Source: Streptomyces fulvoviolaceus (lineage in GTDB: Bacteria; Actinomycetota; Actinomycetes; Streptomycetales; Streptomycetaceae). From it: 64,000 nt of DNA. The notes beneath the pieces are model-generated. The model was given only the letters and a program-made list of their open reading frames with translations, did no database searches and had not been told where the DNA came from. This document shows, in pieces, positions 33,679-42,566 of this stretch. The stretch is from positions 1-64,000 of the forward strand of contig NZ_JOEY01000036.1 in NCBI RefSeq assembly GCF_000718165.1. Reading direction: 5' to 3'. How positions within the stretch are numbered: position 1 is the first letter of the stretch; the number at the start of each line of letters is the position of its first letter. The translations under genes and the position numbers were made by a program.

Positions 33679-36621
33679 TCAGTCCTCCTGCTCTTCCAAC
33701 TGCTCCTCCATGAGCTGGAGCATCTGCTCCGCCTCGGCTCGCCGGGCCTGCGCCGTCTCGTCGGCCCCGTCCTCGTCGTCCCCGCCGTACGCGCCCAGCA
33801 CCGCACGCGCGCGTGCCGCCGCCTCCGCCGGGCGGCTCAGGTCGGCCGCCAGCCAGCCCGCGGCGAGCTCGGCGCCCGTCCGGGCGTGCAGGGCGTCGTC
33901 CCCGAGGGAGGCGAACACCACGATCGCCTCCGCCACTTGGGCCAGTGCCTCCTCCAGCACGGCCCGGATCGAGTCGTCCTCGGCGTCCTCGGTGACGGAG
34001 CGGGCGAGCAGGTCGCCGAACTGGCGGTGGGTGTGGCCGAGTTCGGCGACGAGCCGCAGCCGCGCCTCCTCGTCGGCCTCGGCGGCGCCCAGCGCCTCCT
34101 CGCACTCCCGGACCGCGCCGGCCATCAACTCCCGTGCCCCGTCGGACTCCTCGTCGGTCCGCAGCGCGAGCCACGCGCGGGCACGCAGGGAGCGGACGAG
34201 ACCGTGGACGTTGCCGAGCGAGCGCCACAGATCGCCCGCGCGCGCGTACGCCCGGTCCGCCTCGGCGGGCAGGCCCGCGGCGCCGAGGGACTCGGCGGCG
34301 AGGTGGGCGAGCGTCGCGTGGTCGTGCTGCTCGGGCCAGTGCCGGGCGATCTCGGCCGCCTGCAGCCGTCGTTCGGCCGCCGCGTGGTGCTCCCCGAGCT
34401 CGCTCAGACAGTCGCCGAGCCACCACTTCGTCTGTACGACCGCGCCGTCGCCGTGGGTCTCGGCGCTCAGGTCGGGCAACGCCGACTCCAGCACCTCCGC
34501 TGCCTCGGCCCACCGGCCCTGCCGCAGCAGGAACCCGCCGAGCTGGTGCCGGGCCCAGGCGCCGAGTGTCGGGCCCTCGCCTGCCTCGTCGGCCCAGTGG
34601 GCGGCCTCCAGGGCGTGCTCGGCCGCCTCCTCGGACAGCCCCCGGCCGCCGACGACCTCGGCGAGCTGCAAGTACAGCTGCGCGCGTCCCGTCGCCTCCA
34701 GGTGCGGCCCGCCGTGGTCCAGGGCCGCGCGCAGCGCCCGCTCCGCCTCCGCGATGTCGCCGAGGTGGTGCGCGAGCCCGGCGAGCCGTGCCTCGTACTC
34801 CACCGCGAACCACGGCAGCCCCGCCTCGACGAACCCCGTCGCGGCCCACGCGAAGAGCTCCGCGGCTCCCTCCAGGTCCCCGGTGCGCGTCGCCAGCTCC
34901 GCGAGCATCGCCTGCGCCTCGGCGACCCGCGCGGCCAGCCGGACGTCGTCGCCGGTGCGCCCCTCGACGAGCGCGAGCACCTCCCGTACGGCCGCCTCCG
35001 CGTCGGACAGGAGCGTGTCGGCGGCGGGTTCCTCGGCCTCGTGCACCCGCCGCATCAGGATCCGTGCCCGCGCCATCACCACGGACGCGGTCTGCCGTAC
35101 GCCCGTGCCGTCCTCGGCGTAGAGCGCGAGGACCGTGTCGTAGGGCTCGGCGACCGCCGTGAGCGCCTCCTCCACATCACCCGCGAGCGCGCACACGTAC
35201 GCGGCACGCGCGCGTGCCGCCAGGGACTCGCCGGGGTCGCCCGCCTCCGCGTACAGCTCGGCGGCGCGCTCGAAGAGCTCGACACCCTCGGGGCCGAGGT
35301 CCATCGCCCGGTGGTCGGCCATCTCCGCCCGGTCCCGCGCGTCCAGCTCGACGCCCTCCGCCGCCCGCGAGACCGCCGCCCACGCCTCGACGGCGTTCGG
35401 CTGCAGCGTGTCGGACCGCCACCGCGCCTCGGACAGCAGCCGGGGCAGATCGGGCTCGTCCGCGGTCACGGCGACCGGCGGTGCCACGGGAGCCGGGGCC
35501 GCCGCCCGGGCCGCACGCACCCCCAGCGGCAGCCGCTCGACCACCGGACGCTGCGCCATACGCGCGCGTGCCCGCTCACTGACGTGTGCCGTGCCGTTGC
35601 GCTCGTCGAAGCGCGCGGCCAGCGCGAGGGCCTCCTCGCGCGCGTGGGCGGCGAGTTCGGCCGCGTTCCACGCCCGGTCGCCCGGTCCGGGCACCGGCCG
35701 CTCGCCCAGCCCGAGCTCGGTCAGCCGGTCCATGAGCAGGGCCACCACGGCCATGAACTCCATCTTGCTGCGCGGTTGCCCGTCGTCCGTGAAGTACGCC
35801 GGCCGCTCCGCGAGCAGCTCCAGACCGCGCGCCTCGTTGCCGCTCAGCGCGCAGAACTCGACGTGGTCCGCGTAGGCGCCGCGCATGCTCTCCATGGACC
35901 GCACGAGCCGGAAGCCCCGCAGATGGTGGGCGCGTGCCTCGTCCAGGCGGCCCAGCCGCAACAACGGCGTCAGCGAGGACGCGAGGACCGTGTGCGGTTC
36001 GTGGGCACACGTGAACTCGCCCTCCAGGACCGGCTCCCACAGCTCGAGAGCCTCCGCGTCCCGGCCGCGCTCCGCCTGCCACCAGCCCTGCCCGTGCAGC
36101 TCGCACGCGTGGCAGTCGGCCATGGCGTCCCGATCGGCGGCCAGCCACGCGGCGTACGCCCGCTCCGCGCGCGGGACGTCACCTATGTGCGCCGCCACGC
36201 TGAACTCGGCGCTGCGCACGGCCCGTTCGGAGTGGCCGGCCAGCCGGTAGCGGTGCTCCATCTCGCCGAGCCACTTCTCGACGGACGCGAGCGGGATGTG
36301 CGGCTGGTCGAGCATGCCGGACGACATCCACTTGAAGACCCAGTGCAGCGAGTGGACCTCGTACTCGTCGAAGTCCTCGGGCCGCTCGTCCCACATGCGC
36401 AGCAGGCGCGCGAAGGGGACGAACATCTTGGCCTTCTCGGAGCTGTAGTTGTAGACCTTCAGCTGGTGTCCGAGCGCCTCGACCACCGCGAGCGGGATGT
36501 TCAGCTTCTCGGCCTCGGCGAGCAGCTGCTCCGCGCGCGCGTTGCGGGCGGGGCCCTCCGGCTCCTCGGAGTTCTCCGCCATCGCCCGGCGCAGGGTGTC
36601 GAAGTCGGTGATCCCGCTCAT
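33679..36621 (-). CDS. Large tetratricopeptide-repeat protein
   Basis: A 980-residue all-helical cytoplasmic protein built from TPR-like units. Repeats are visible in AERAYAAWLAADRDA, ALELWEPVLEGEFTCA, AERALRAALDHGG and AAEHALEAAHWADEAG. No enzymatic motif, membrane segment or DNA-binding domain is seen. It ends in an acidic tail (EQLEEQED). ATG 36621 overlaps the Hsp90 stop by one base (TGATG), so translation is coupled. TPR proteins are classic Hsp90 partners in eukaryotes, and here a TPR protein is encoded with an Hsp90 in one operon. A co-chaperone or client-adaptor role is an inference. Confidence 0.85.
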   Translation of the reverse strand: MSGITDFDTLRRAMAENSEEPEGPARNARAEQLLAEAEKLNIPLAVVEALGHQLKVYNYSSEKAKMFVPFARLLRMWDERPEDFDEYEVHSLHWVFKWMSSGMLDQPHIPLASVEKWLGEMEHRYRLAGHSERAVRSAEFSVAAHIGDVPRAERAYAAWLAADRDAMADCHACELHGQGWWQAERGRDAEALELWEPVLEGEFTCAHEPHTVLASSLTPLLRLGRLDEARAHHLRGFRLVRSMESMRGAYADHVEFCALSGNEARGLELLAERPAYFTDDGQPRSKMEFMAVVALLMDRLTELGLGERPVPGPGDRAWNAAELAAHAREEALALAARFDERNGTAHVSERARARMAQRPVVERLPLGVRAARAAAPAPVAPPVAVTADEPDLPRLLSEARWRSDTLQPNAVEAWAAVSRAAEGVELDARDRAEMADHRAMDLGPEGVELFERAAELYAEAGDPGESLAARARAAYVCALAGDVEEALTAVAEPYDTVLALYAEDGTGVRQTASVVMARARILMRRVHEAEEPAADTLLSDAEAAVREVLALVEGRTGDDVRLAARVAEAQAMLAELATRTGDLEGAAELFAWAATGFVEAGLPWFAVEYEARLAGLAHHLGDIAEAERALRAALDHGGPHLEATGRAQLYLQLAEVVGGRGLSEEAAEHALEAAHWADEAGEGPTLGAWARHQLGGFLLRQGRWAEAAEVLESALPDLSAETHGDGAVVQTKWWLGDCLSELGEHHAAAERRLQAAEIARHWPEQHDHATLAHLAAESLGAAGLPAEADRAYARAGDLWRSLGNVHGLVRSLRARAWLALRTDEESDGARELMAGAVRECEEALGAAEADEEARLRLVAELGHTHRQFGDLLARSVTEDAEDDSIRAVLEEALAQVAEAIVVFASLGDDALHARTGAELAAGWLAADLSRPAEAAARARAVLGAYGGDDEDGADETAQARRAEAEQMLQLMEEQLEEQED

Positions 36622-38456
36622 CAGTGACCGTCCTCGGTGTGCGTGGCCCACTCCAGGAGGCCGATGAACGCCCGGTTCAGCAGCGCCGAGTCGGCCGGAC
36701 GCAGCGGGCGCTGCGCCATCAGCAGCGCCTGCCCGTACAGGGACTCGGTGGCCGTGCCGATCAGCTCCGGGTCGCCGAGCGAACTGATCCTGCGGATGAG
36801 CGGGTTGAGGTGGTTGAGCACCAGACGCGCGCGTGGGGCGCTGCCGCGCAGCGAGCCCAGGATCCCAGCCCACAGGTCGTCGGCCTGGTCCTCGGCCTCC
36901 GACCGCGCCTGCTCGTGCCGGGCGGCCCGGTCGTCCAGGTGCAGCGCGGGCACGGAGAGCGGATGGAAGGCCCGCAGGACGACGTCACAGCCCAGCGGGT
37001 CGAGCCTGGCCCGCGCGGCCGCCAGGAAGCCCGACAGGGCCAGCTCCTCGGCCGGGTCGACGGCGTCCAGATGGGCGGTCACGGTGTCGGCGTCCAGCTC
37101 GGCAACGACCGTCCCCGGCCGCACCGAGGGCAGCGCCTCGATCAGTTCGCTGTCGTACGTGTAACCGCCGTTGACCACCCCGACGCCCTGCGCGGACGCG
37201 ATCGGCGCCACCTGCCGGTACTCCTCGACGGTCCGCGTGAAGTGCACCACCGGGTGCCGCTGCGCGAACTCCTCCAGGGACAGCCGCCCGTCGGTGGTCT
37301 CGAAGGGCAGCCACGGCAGCATCGTGCGCAGCATCTCCCGGTCGTGCCGCGCCAGGGACTTCACGCCCAGGTGGTGCACGGACAGGAAGGCCGCGAGGCG
37401 CTCCGGATCACCGGCCGCGAGGCCCGTCAGCCAGGACCGGATCCGCTCGCCCAGCGCCTCCCGTACGCCGGCCAGCGTCTCGTCCTCGTACAGCGACTCG
37501 CGCGAGGCCGTGGGCCGCAGGCTGTCCGTGTCCAGGACGCAGCGCACGAAGAACGCCCAGTCGGGCAGCAGCTGTTCGGCCCGCTCGGTCAGCAGCATGC
37601 CCTTGAGGTGCACGCGATGCCCCGCCCGCTGGGCCGGACTCACCGCCGACGGCAGGACGTACGCCACCCCGCGGATCCCGGCGAGCGGCACGTTCAGCTC
37701 GATCGAGTCCAGCGGCGTGAAGCCGAACAGCTCGTGACAGTGCCGCGCCAGGGCCACCCTGCGGGTGGCGGGACTCGGATACGGCCGGTCCCAGGGCGCG
37801 GGAAGGTCGGTGACCGCCTCGTCGCCGACCCGGACGTCGTACGGCAGCAGCGACCCGAAGTCCCGCGCCAGGGCGAGGACGCGCTCGGGCGCGAGCCACT
37901 CCCCGGCGCCCGCCCGCGCGACCAGGTGCACGGTCGTACCCGGCTCCGGACGTGCCTCGTCCGGCAGGGTCCGCACGCGGTACGAACCGTCGTCGCTCGC
38001 CGTCCACTCCACGGGCGGGGCGTCCGGCGTACGGGCGCTGCGGCTGACCACCCGGATCCGCTCGGCCACCACGAAACAGGCGAGCAGGCCGATGCCGAAC
38101 TGCCCGAGGAAGTCGGAGCGGACCTCCTGAAGCCCCTCGGCCCGCTTGGAGCTGCGGCCGATGGTCGCGAGCAGGTTGTGCACGTCCGCCTCGGTGAGCC
38201 CCACACCGGAGTCCTCGACGCGCAGGGTGCCGTCCTGCGCGTACAACCGCACCCGCGCCGGGGCGTCGGGCTGCTCCGCCCGTCGGGCGGTGATCGCGTC
38301 CACCGCGTTCTGCAGCAGCTCGCGCAGGTAGACCTTGGGGCTGGAGTAGAGGTGATGGGAGAGCAGATCCACCAGGCCACGCAGATCGACCTGGAACGTG
38401 TGAGGTGACGGAGGAGTCTGGGATGCCTGGGATGACTGTGAGGTCTGGGAGTCCAT
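36621..38456 (-). CDS. Hsp90-family (HtpG-like) ATPase
   Basis: A 611-residue Hsp90 homologue. After an 18-residue Ser/Gln/Pro leader, the GHKL ATPase has LRELLQNAVDAI (Glu46 catalytic, Asn50, Asp53), EDSGVGL (Asp82) and GQFGIGLLACF (about 118-128). Middle-domain segments include FGFTPLDSIELNVPL and LLPDWAFFVRCVLDT, and the C-terminal dimerisation region is short. It is clearly divergent from E. coli HtpG (ISNASD replaced by LQNAVD). First gene of a two-gene operon with the TPR protein. Located between conserved genes (DAK and recG) where I recall no such pair in S. coelicolor, so probably an insertion. Confidence 0.88.
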   Translation of the reverse strand: MDSQTSQSSQASQTPPSPHTFQVDLRGLVDLLSHHLYSSPKVYLRELLQNAVDAITARRAEQPDAPARVRLYAQDGTLRVEDSGVGLTEADVHNLLATIGRSSKRAEGLQEVRSDFLGQFGIGLLACFVVAERIRVVSRSARTPDAPPVEWTASDDGSYRVRTLPDEARPEPGTTVHLVARAGAGEWLAPERVLALARDFGSLLPYDVRVGDEAVTDLPAPWDRPYPSPATRRVALARHCHELFGFTPLDSIELNVPLAGIRGVAYVLPSAVSPAQRAGHRVHLKGMLLTERAEQLLPDWAFFVRCVLDTDSLRPTASRESLYEDETLAGVREALGERIRSWLTGLAAGDPERLAAFLSVHHLGVKSLARHDREMLRTMLPWLPFETTDGRLSLEEFAQRHPVVHFTRTVEEYRQVAPIASAQGVGVVNGGYTYDSELIEALPSVRPGTVVAELDADTVTAHLDAVDPAEELALSGFLAAARARLDPLGCDVVLRAFHPLSVPALHLDDRAARHEQARSEAEDQADDLWAGILGSLRGSAPRARLVLNHLNPLIRRISSLGDPELIGTATESLYGQALLMAQRPLRPADSALLNRAFIGLLEWATHTEDGH

Positions 38457-38621
38457 CGTCGCAGCGCCGGTGGGGGGACTTGCGACGGCGCGGGGTCGGG
38501 CGGTCCCGGTGAGGCGGTGACCGCGGGGGAGGGCCGGAGCGCGTCATCCTAAGGCCCCAACCAGCCGTCTGACCAGGGGTTTCCCGGTATGTATACGGCA
38601 ATGTCAGTGCCGTGGTGTGCA

Positions 38622-41600
38622 ATGGATCTCGTGCCCGCACTGGAAGAACCACTGAAAAAGGTGCTCGGCCCCGCCACCGCGAAGGTGATGGCCGAGCACC
38701 TCGGCCTGCACTCCGTCGGCGACCTCCTGCACCACTACCCGCGCAGATACGAGGAGCGCGGCCAGCTCACGCACCTGGCCGACCTCCCCTTGGACGAACA
38801 CGTCACCGTGGTCGCCCAGGTCGCCGACGCCCGCCTGCACACCTTCGCCTCCTCGAAAGCTCCCCGAGGTAAGGGCCAGCGCCTGGAAGTCACCATCACG
38901 GACGGCAATGGCCGCCTCCAACTGGTCTTCTTCGGCCACGGTGTTCACAAGCCCCACAAGGAACTCCTGCCGGGCACACGCGCGTTGTTCGCGGGCAAGG
39001 TCTCCGTGTTCAACCGCCGTCTCCAACTGGCCCATCCGGCCTACGAGTTGCTGAAGGGGGACGCGGAGGAGACGGTCGAGAGCTGGGCCGGCGCCCTGAT
39101 CCCGATCTACCCCGCCACCGCCAAGCTGGAGTCGTGGAAGATCGGCAAGGCGATCCAGACGGTGCTGCCCAGCGCCCAGGAGGCCCTCGACCCGCTCCCG
39201 GACTCCCTTCGCGAGGGCCGCGGCCTGGTCGCCCTCCCCGAGGCCCTCCTGAAGATCCACCGCCCGCACACCAAGGCCGACATCGAGGACGCCCGCTCCC
39301 GCCTCAAGTGGGACGAGGCCTTCGTCCTCCAGGTCGCCCTCGCCCGCCGCCGCCATGCCGACGCCCAGCTCCCGGCCGTCCCCCGCAAACCCGCCCCGGA
39401 CGGCCTCCTGACGGCCTTCGACGGCAAGCTCCCCTTCACCCTCACCGAGGGCCAGCAGAAGGTCTCGAAGGAGATCTTCGACGACCTGGCGACCGACCAT
39501 CCGATGCACCGGCTGCTGCAGGGAGAGGTGGGCTCGGGCAAGGCCCAGCCTCTCGATTCACTCGTCCTCACACCTGCTGGTTTCCGCCGTATGGGAGACA
39601 TGAGGGTGGGTGACGAGATCGTCGTGCCTGACGGGGAGATCGCGCTGATCGACGGCGTCTTTCCACAAGGTGAGCGCGATGTCTGGCGCCTGGAGCTTTC
39701 GGACGGCAGCTCCGTCGAGTGCGACGACGAGCATCTCTGGATCGTCGGCACCAGTTGCGGGTGGCACCGGGGCCAGGCTCCCAAGGTCATGACGACTCGG
39801 GAGATCCGGCTGGACACCTTCAAAGCCAACGGATCTTCGAAGTGGTACCTCCCAGCGGCTACCCCGGTTGATCTCGGAGACGACTTGGGGTTGCCTCTCG
39901 ATCCGTATCTGTTCGGTCTCCTCCTGGGGGACGGATCGTTCCGGCACAACTTGCGTCTGTCGACCATCGACGACGAGATCCGTGACGCTGTAGCGACAGC
40001 CGTGGCGCCCGAGTGCCGGCTGGTGCCGGTGAAGGGGTCTCGTTGTGACCACACGATTCAGCTGGCACATCGTGCGGGTGGCATGCGCAATCCTGTGATT
40101 CAAACACTGCGTGATCTGAAGCTGTGGGGTATGACGTCGCACGGGAAATTCGTTCCCGACGAGTTCAAGAACACTTCGATCAAGAATCGTCTCGCGCTGC
40201 TTCAAGGCCTTCTGGATACCGATGGCACCGTCGACAAGGGCGGCTTGAGTATCTCGCTCTGCTCAGCATCGCGCAGGCTCGCTGACGACGTCGCCTGGCT
40301 CGTCCGCTCGCTCGGCGGCCGGGCACGAGTGCTCCCGAAGAAAGCTGCCTTCAACGTCTCGGTGGCCCTGCCTGACGAATACTCACCGTTCCGACTCACC
40401 CGCAAAGCCGATCGGGTGGGCCCACGCCCCGAGTACAACACCTTCAGGCGAGGAATCCGTGCGGTGGAGCACGTGGGGCGGAAACCCGTCCAGTGCATCA
40501 GCGTCGCTCACCCGAGTCGTGCCTACGTCACCGACAACTTCACCGTCACCCACAACACGATGGTCGCGCTCCGCGCCATGCTCGCCGTCGTCGACGCCGG
40601 CGGTCAGGCCGCCATGCTCGCGCCCACCGAGGTGCTCGCCCAGCAGCACCACCGCTCCGTCGTCGAGATGATGGGGGAGCTGGCCGAGGGCGGGATGCTG
40701 GGCGGGGCCGAGCAGGCCACCAAGGTCACGCTGCTCACCGGTTCCATGGGTACGGCCGCGCGGCGGCAGGCGCTGCTCGATCTCGTCACCGGCGAGGCCG
40801 GGATCGTGATCGGCACGCACGCGTTGATCGAGGACAAGGTGCAGTTCCACGACCTGGGTCTGGTCGTGGTCGACGAACAGCACCGCTTCGGTGTCGAGCA
40901 GCGCGACGCCCTGCGCGGCAAGGGCAAGCAGCCCCCGCACCTGCTGGTCATGACGGCCACCCCCATCCCGCGCACGGTCGCCATGACGGTCTTCGGCGAC
41001 CTGGAGACCTCCGTCCTCGACCAGCTACCGGCCGGACGCTCGCCCATCGCCAGCCATGTCGTCCCGGCCGCGGACAAGCCCCACTTCCTGGCCAGGGCCT
41101 GGGAGCGGGTCCGCGAGGAGGTCGAGAACGGCCACCAGGCGTACGTCGTCTGCCCGCGCATCGGGGACGACATCGACGAACCGGCCGACCCGAAGAAGGC
41201 CAAGAAGTCCGCCGAGGACGAGGCCGAGAAGCGCCCGCCCCTCGCCGTCCTCGATGTCGCCGACCAGCTCGCCAAGGGCCCCCTGCAGGGCCTCAGGGTC
41301 GAGGTCCTGCACGGCCGTATGCACCCCGACGACAAGGACGCGGTCATGCGCCGCTTCGCCGCCGGCGAGACCCATGTCCTGGTCGCCACCACGGTCATCG
41401 AGGTCGGCGTCAACGTCCCCAACGCCACCGCCATGGTGATCATGGACGCCGACCGCTTCGGTGTCTCCCAGCTCCATCAGCTGCGCGGCCGCGTCGGCCG
41501 TGGCTCGGCAGCCGGCCTCTGCCTCCTGGTCAGCGAGATGCCGGAGGCGAGCGCGGCCCGCCAGCGCCTCAACGCGGTCGCCGCCACTCTCGACGGCTTC

Positions 41601-41846
41601 GAGCTCTCCCGTATCGACCTCGAACAGCGCCGCGAGGGCGACGTCCTCGGCCAGGCCCAGTCCGGCGCCCGCACCTCCCTGAAGGTCCTCGCCGTCATCG
41701 AGGACGAGGAGATCATCGCGGAGGCGAGGGAGGAGGCAGCGGCGATCGTGGCGGCGGATCCGGAACTGACGGGGCTCCCTGGCCTCCAGACGGCCCTGGA
41801 CGCCCTCTTGGACGAGGAGAGGGAGCAGTACTTGGACAAGGGCTGA
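38622..41846 (+). CDS. recG: ATP-dependent DNA helicase RecG, interrupted by an intein
   Basis: A 1074-residue precursor; removal of the 338-residue intein (residues 308-645) leaves 736 residues, the normal RecG length. RecG reverses stalled replication forks and branch-migrates junctions. The N-terminal OB/wedge domain (HHYPRRYEERGQL onward) is followed by helicase motif I GEVGSGK, split from Thr by the intein, then LAPTEVLAQQHH (Ia), VVDEQHRFGVEQR (II), MTATPIPRT (III), and RGRVGRGSAAGLCLL (VI). The start MDLVPALEEPLKKV at 38622 matches family starts; ATG 38589 and 38601 are in frame but no ribosome site decides. ATP binding needs splicing. Downstream rsmD and coaD keep the usual order. Confidence 0.95.
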   Translation: MDLVPALEEPLKKVLGPATAKVMAEHLGLHSVGDLLHHYPRRYEERGQLTHLADLPLDEHVTVVAQVADARLHTFASSKAPRGKGQRLEVTITDGNGRLQLVFFGHGVHKPHKELLPGTRALFAGKVSVFNRRLQLAHPAYELLKGDAEETVESWAGALIPIYPATAKLESWKIGKAIQTVLPSAQEALDPLPDSLREGRGLVALPEALLKIHRPHTKADIEDARSRLKWDEAFVLQVALARRRHADAQLPAVPRKPAPDGLLTAFDGKLPFTLTEGQQKVSKEIFDDLATDHPMHRLLQGEVGSGKAQPLDSLVLTPAGFRRMGDMRVGDEIVVPDGEIALIDGVFPQGERDVWRLELSDGSSVECDDEHLWIVGTSCGWHRGQAPKVMTTREIRLDTFKANGSSKWYLPAATPVDLGDDLGLPLDPYLFGLLLGDGSFRHNLRLSTIDDEIRDAVATAVAPECRLVPVKGSRCDHTIQLAHRAGGMRNPVIQTLRDLKLWGMTSHGKFVPDEFKNTSIKNRLALLQGLLDTDGTVDKGGLSISLCSASRRLADDVAWLVRSLGGRARVLPKKAAFNVSVALPDEYSPFRLTRKADRVGPRPEYNTFRRGIRAVEHVGRKPVQCISVAHPSRAYVTDNFTVTHNTMVALRAMLAVVDAGGQAAMLAPTEVLAQQHHRSVVEMMGELAEGGMLGGAEQATKVTLLTGSMGTAARRQALLDLVTGEAGIVIGTHALIEDKVQFHDLGLVVVDEQHRFGVEQRDALRGKGKQPPHLLVMTATPIPRTVAMTVFGDLETSVLDQLPAGRSPIASHVVPAADKPHFLARAWERVREEVENGHQAYVVCPRIGDDIDEPADPKKAKKSAEDEAEKRPPLAVLDVADQLAKGPLQGLRVEVLHGRMHPDDKDAVMRRFAAGETHVLVATTVIEVGVNVPNATAMVIMDADRFGVSQLHQLRGRVGRGSAAGLCLLVSEMPEASAARQRLNAVAATLDGFELSRIDLEQRREGDVLGQAQSGARTSLKVLAVIEDEEIIAEAREEAAAIVAADPELTGLPGLQTALDALLDEEREQYLDKG
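39543..40556 (+). other. Class 3 intein with LAGLIDADG endonuclease in RecG Walker A
   Basis: A 338-residue in-frame intein between Lys307 and Thr646 of RecG (GSGK/T). Position 1 is Ala, not Cys or Ser. Block B has His64 and Trp66 (DDEHLW), block F has Cys318 (VQCISV), block G has Thr336-His337-Asn338, and the +1 residue is Thr. This Trp/Cys/Thr set with a non-nucleophilic first residue defines class 3 inteins, in which the block F Cys starts splicing. Two endonuclease motifs, LFGLLLGDGSF (about residue 123) and LLQGLLDTDG (about 219), keep their acidic residues. Codons are more A/T-ended than in the exteins, pointing to recent acquisition. Confidence 0.95.
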
Positions 41847-41863
41847 AGCGGACCACCCCAGGA

Positions 41864-41915
41864 GCACGGGGCAGTATTGGATATGCGGCTCCGCCGCGTG
41901 TGCGCGACCAGCCAC
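41864..41915. repeat. Streptomyces interspersed intergenic repeat, copy B
   Basis: Shares with copy A (1177-1230) the hairpin TGCGGCTCCGCCGCGTG and the following GCGCGA, and ends in ACCAGCCAC as in the smc copy. It fills most of the 106-bp recG-rsmD spacer and may act as a transcription terminator or RNA structure. Confidence 0.6.
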
Positions 41916-41952
41916 ACTGGAACCTGAAGCCGCCCACGACCAAGGACCAGAG

Positions 41953-42540
41953 ATGACCCGCGTGATCGCCGGCACAGCCGGCGGACGTCGACTCGCCGTG
42001 CCGCCAGGCAATGGCACCCGCCCCACCTCCGACCGCGCACGCGAGGCCCTCTTCTCCACCTGGCAGTCCCTGCTGGGCGGCCCGCTCCAAGGCGAACGCG
42101 TCCTCGACCTCTACGCCGGCTCAGGCGCTGTAGGCCTGGAAGCCCTCTCCCGCGGCGCGAGCCACACACTCCTCGTCGAGGCCGACGCCCGCGCGGCCCG
42201 CATCATCCGCGAGAACGTGAAATCTCTCGGCCTCCCCGGCGCGGAGGTGAGGGCAGGCAAAGCCGAACAGATCATCCAGACACCGGCGCCGGCACAGCCG
42301 TACGACATCGTCTTCCTCGACCCTCCGTACGCCGTCACGGACGACGATCTTCGCGAGATTCTGCTCACACTCCGCTCAGGGGGCTGGCTCGCGCCGGAGG
42401 CGATCGTCACCGTGGAGCGCAGCACCAGAGGCGGCGAATTCAGGTGGCCGGACGGTTTCGACGCGATCCGGTCCCGTCGCTACGGCGAGGGAACGTTTTG
42501 GTACGGTCGCGCCGCCTCTACGTGCGAAGACGCACGATGA
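41953..42540 (+). CDS. rsmD: 16S rRNA (guanine966-N2)-methyltransferase
   Basis: A 195-residue SAM-dependent methyltransferase acting on the 30S particle. Motifs: IAGTAGGRRLAVPPG, RPTSDRAREALFS, VLDLYAGSGAVGLEAL (SAM site) and catalytic VFLDPPYA. ATG 41953. Its stop overlaps a possible upstream coaD start (ATGA), so rsmD and coaD form an operon as in many bacteria. Confidence 0.93.
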   Translation: MTRVIAGTAGGRRLAVPPGNGTRPTSDRAREALFSTWQSLLGGPLQGERVLDLYAGSGAVGLEALSRGASHTLLVEADARAARIIRENVKSLGLPGAEVRAGKAEQIIQTPAPAQPYDIVFLDPPYAVTDDDLREILLTLRSGGWLAPEAIVTVERSTRGGEFRWPDGFDAIRSRRYGEGTFWYGRAASTCEDAR

Positions 42541-42566
42541 CCGGACCGGAGAGCGAGGGAACTCAA

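Noticed and set aside
39543..40556. Insertion sequence or misassembly in recG
   Set aside because: The insert is in frame, carries all intein blocks and joins exactly at GSGK/T with no terminal repeats or target duplication.
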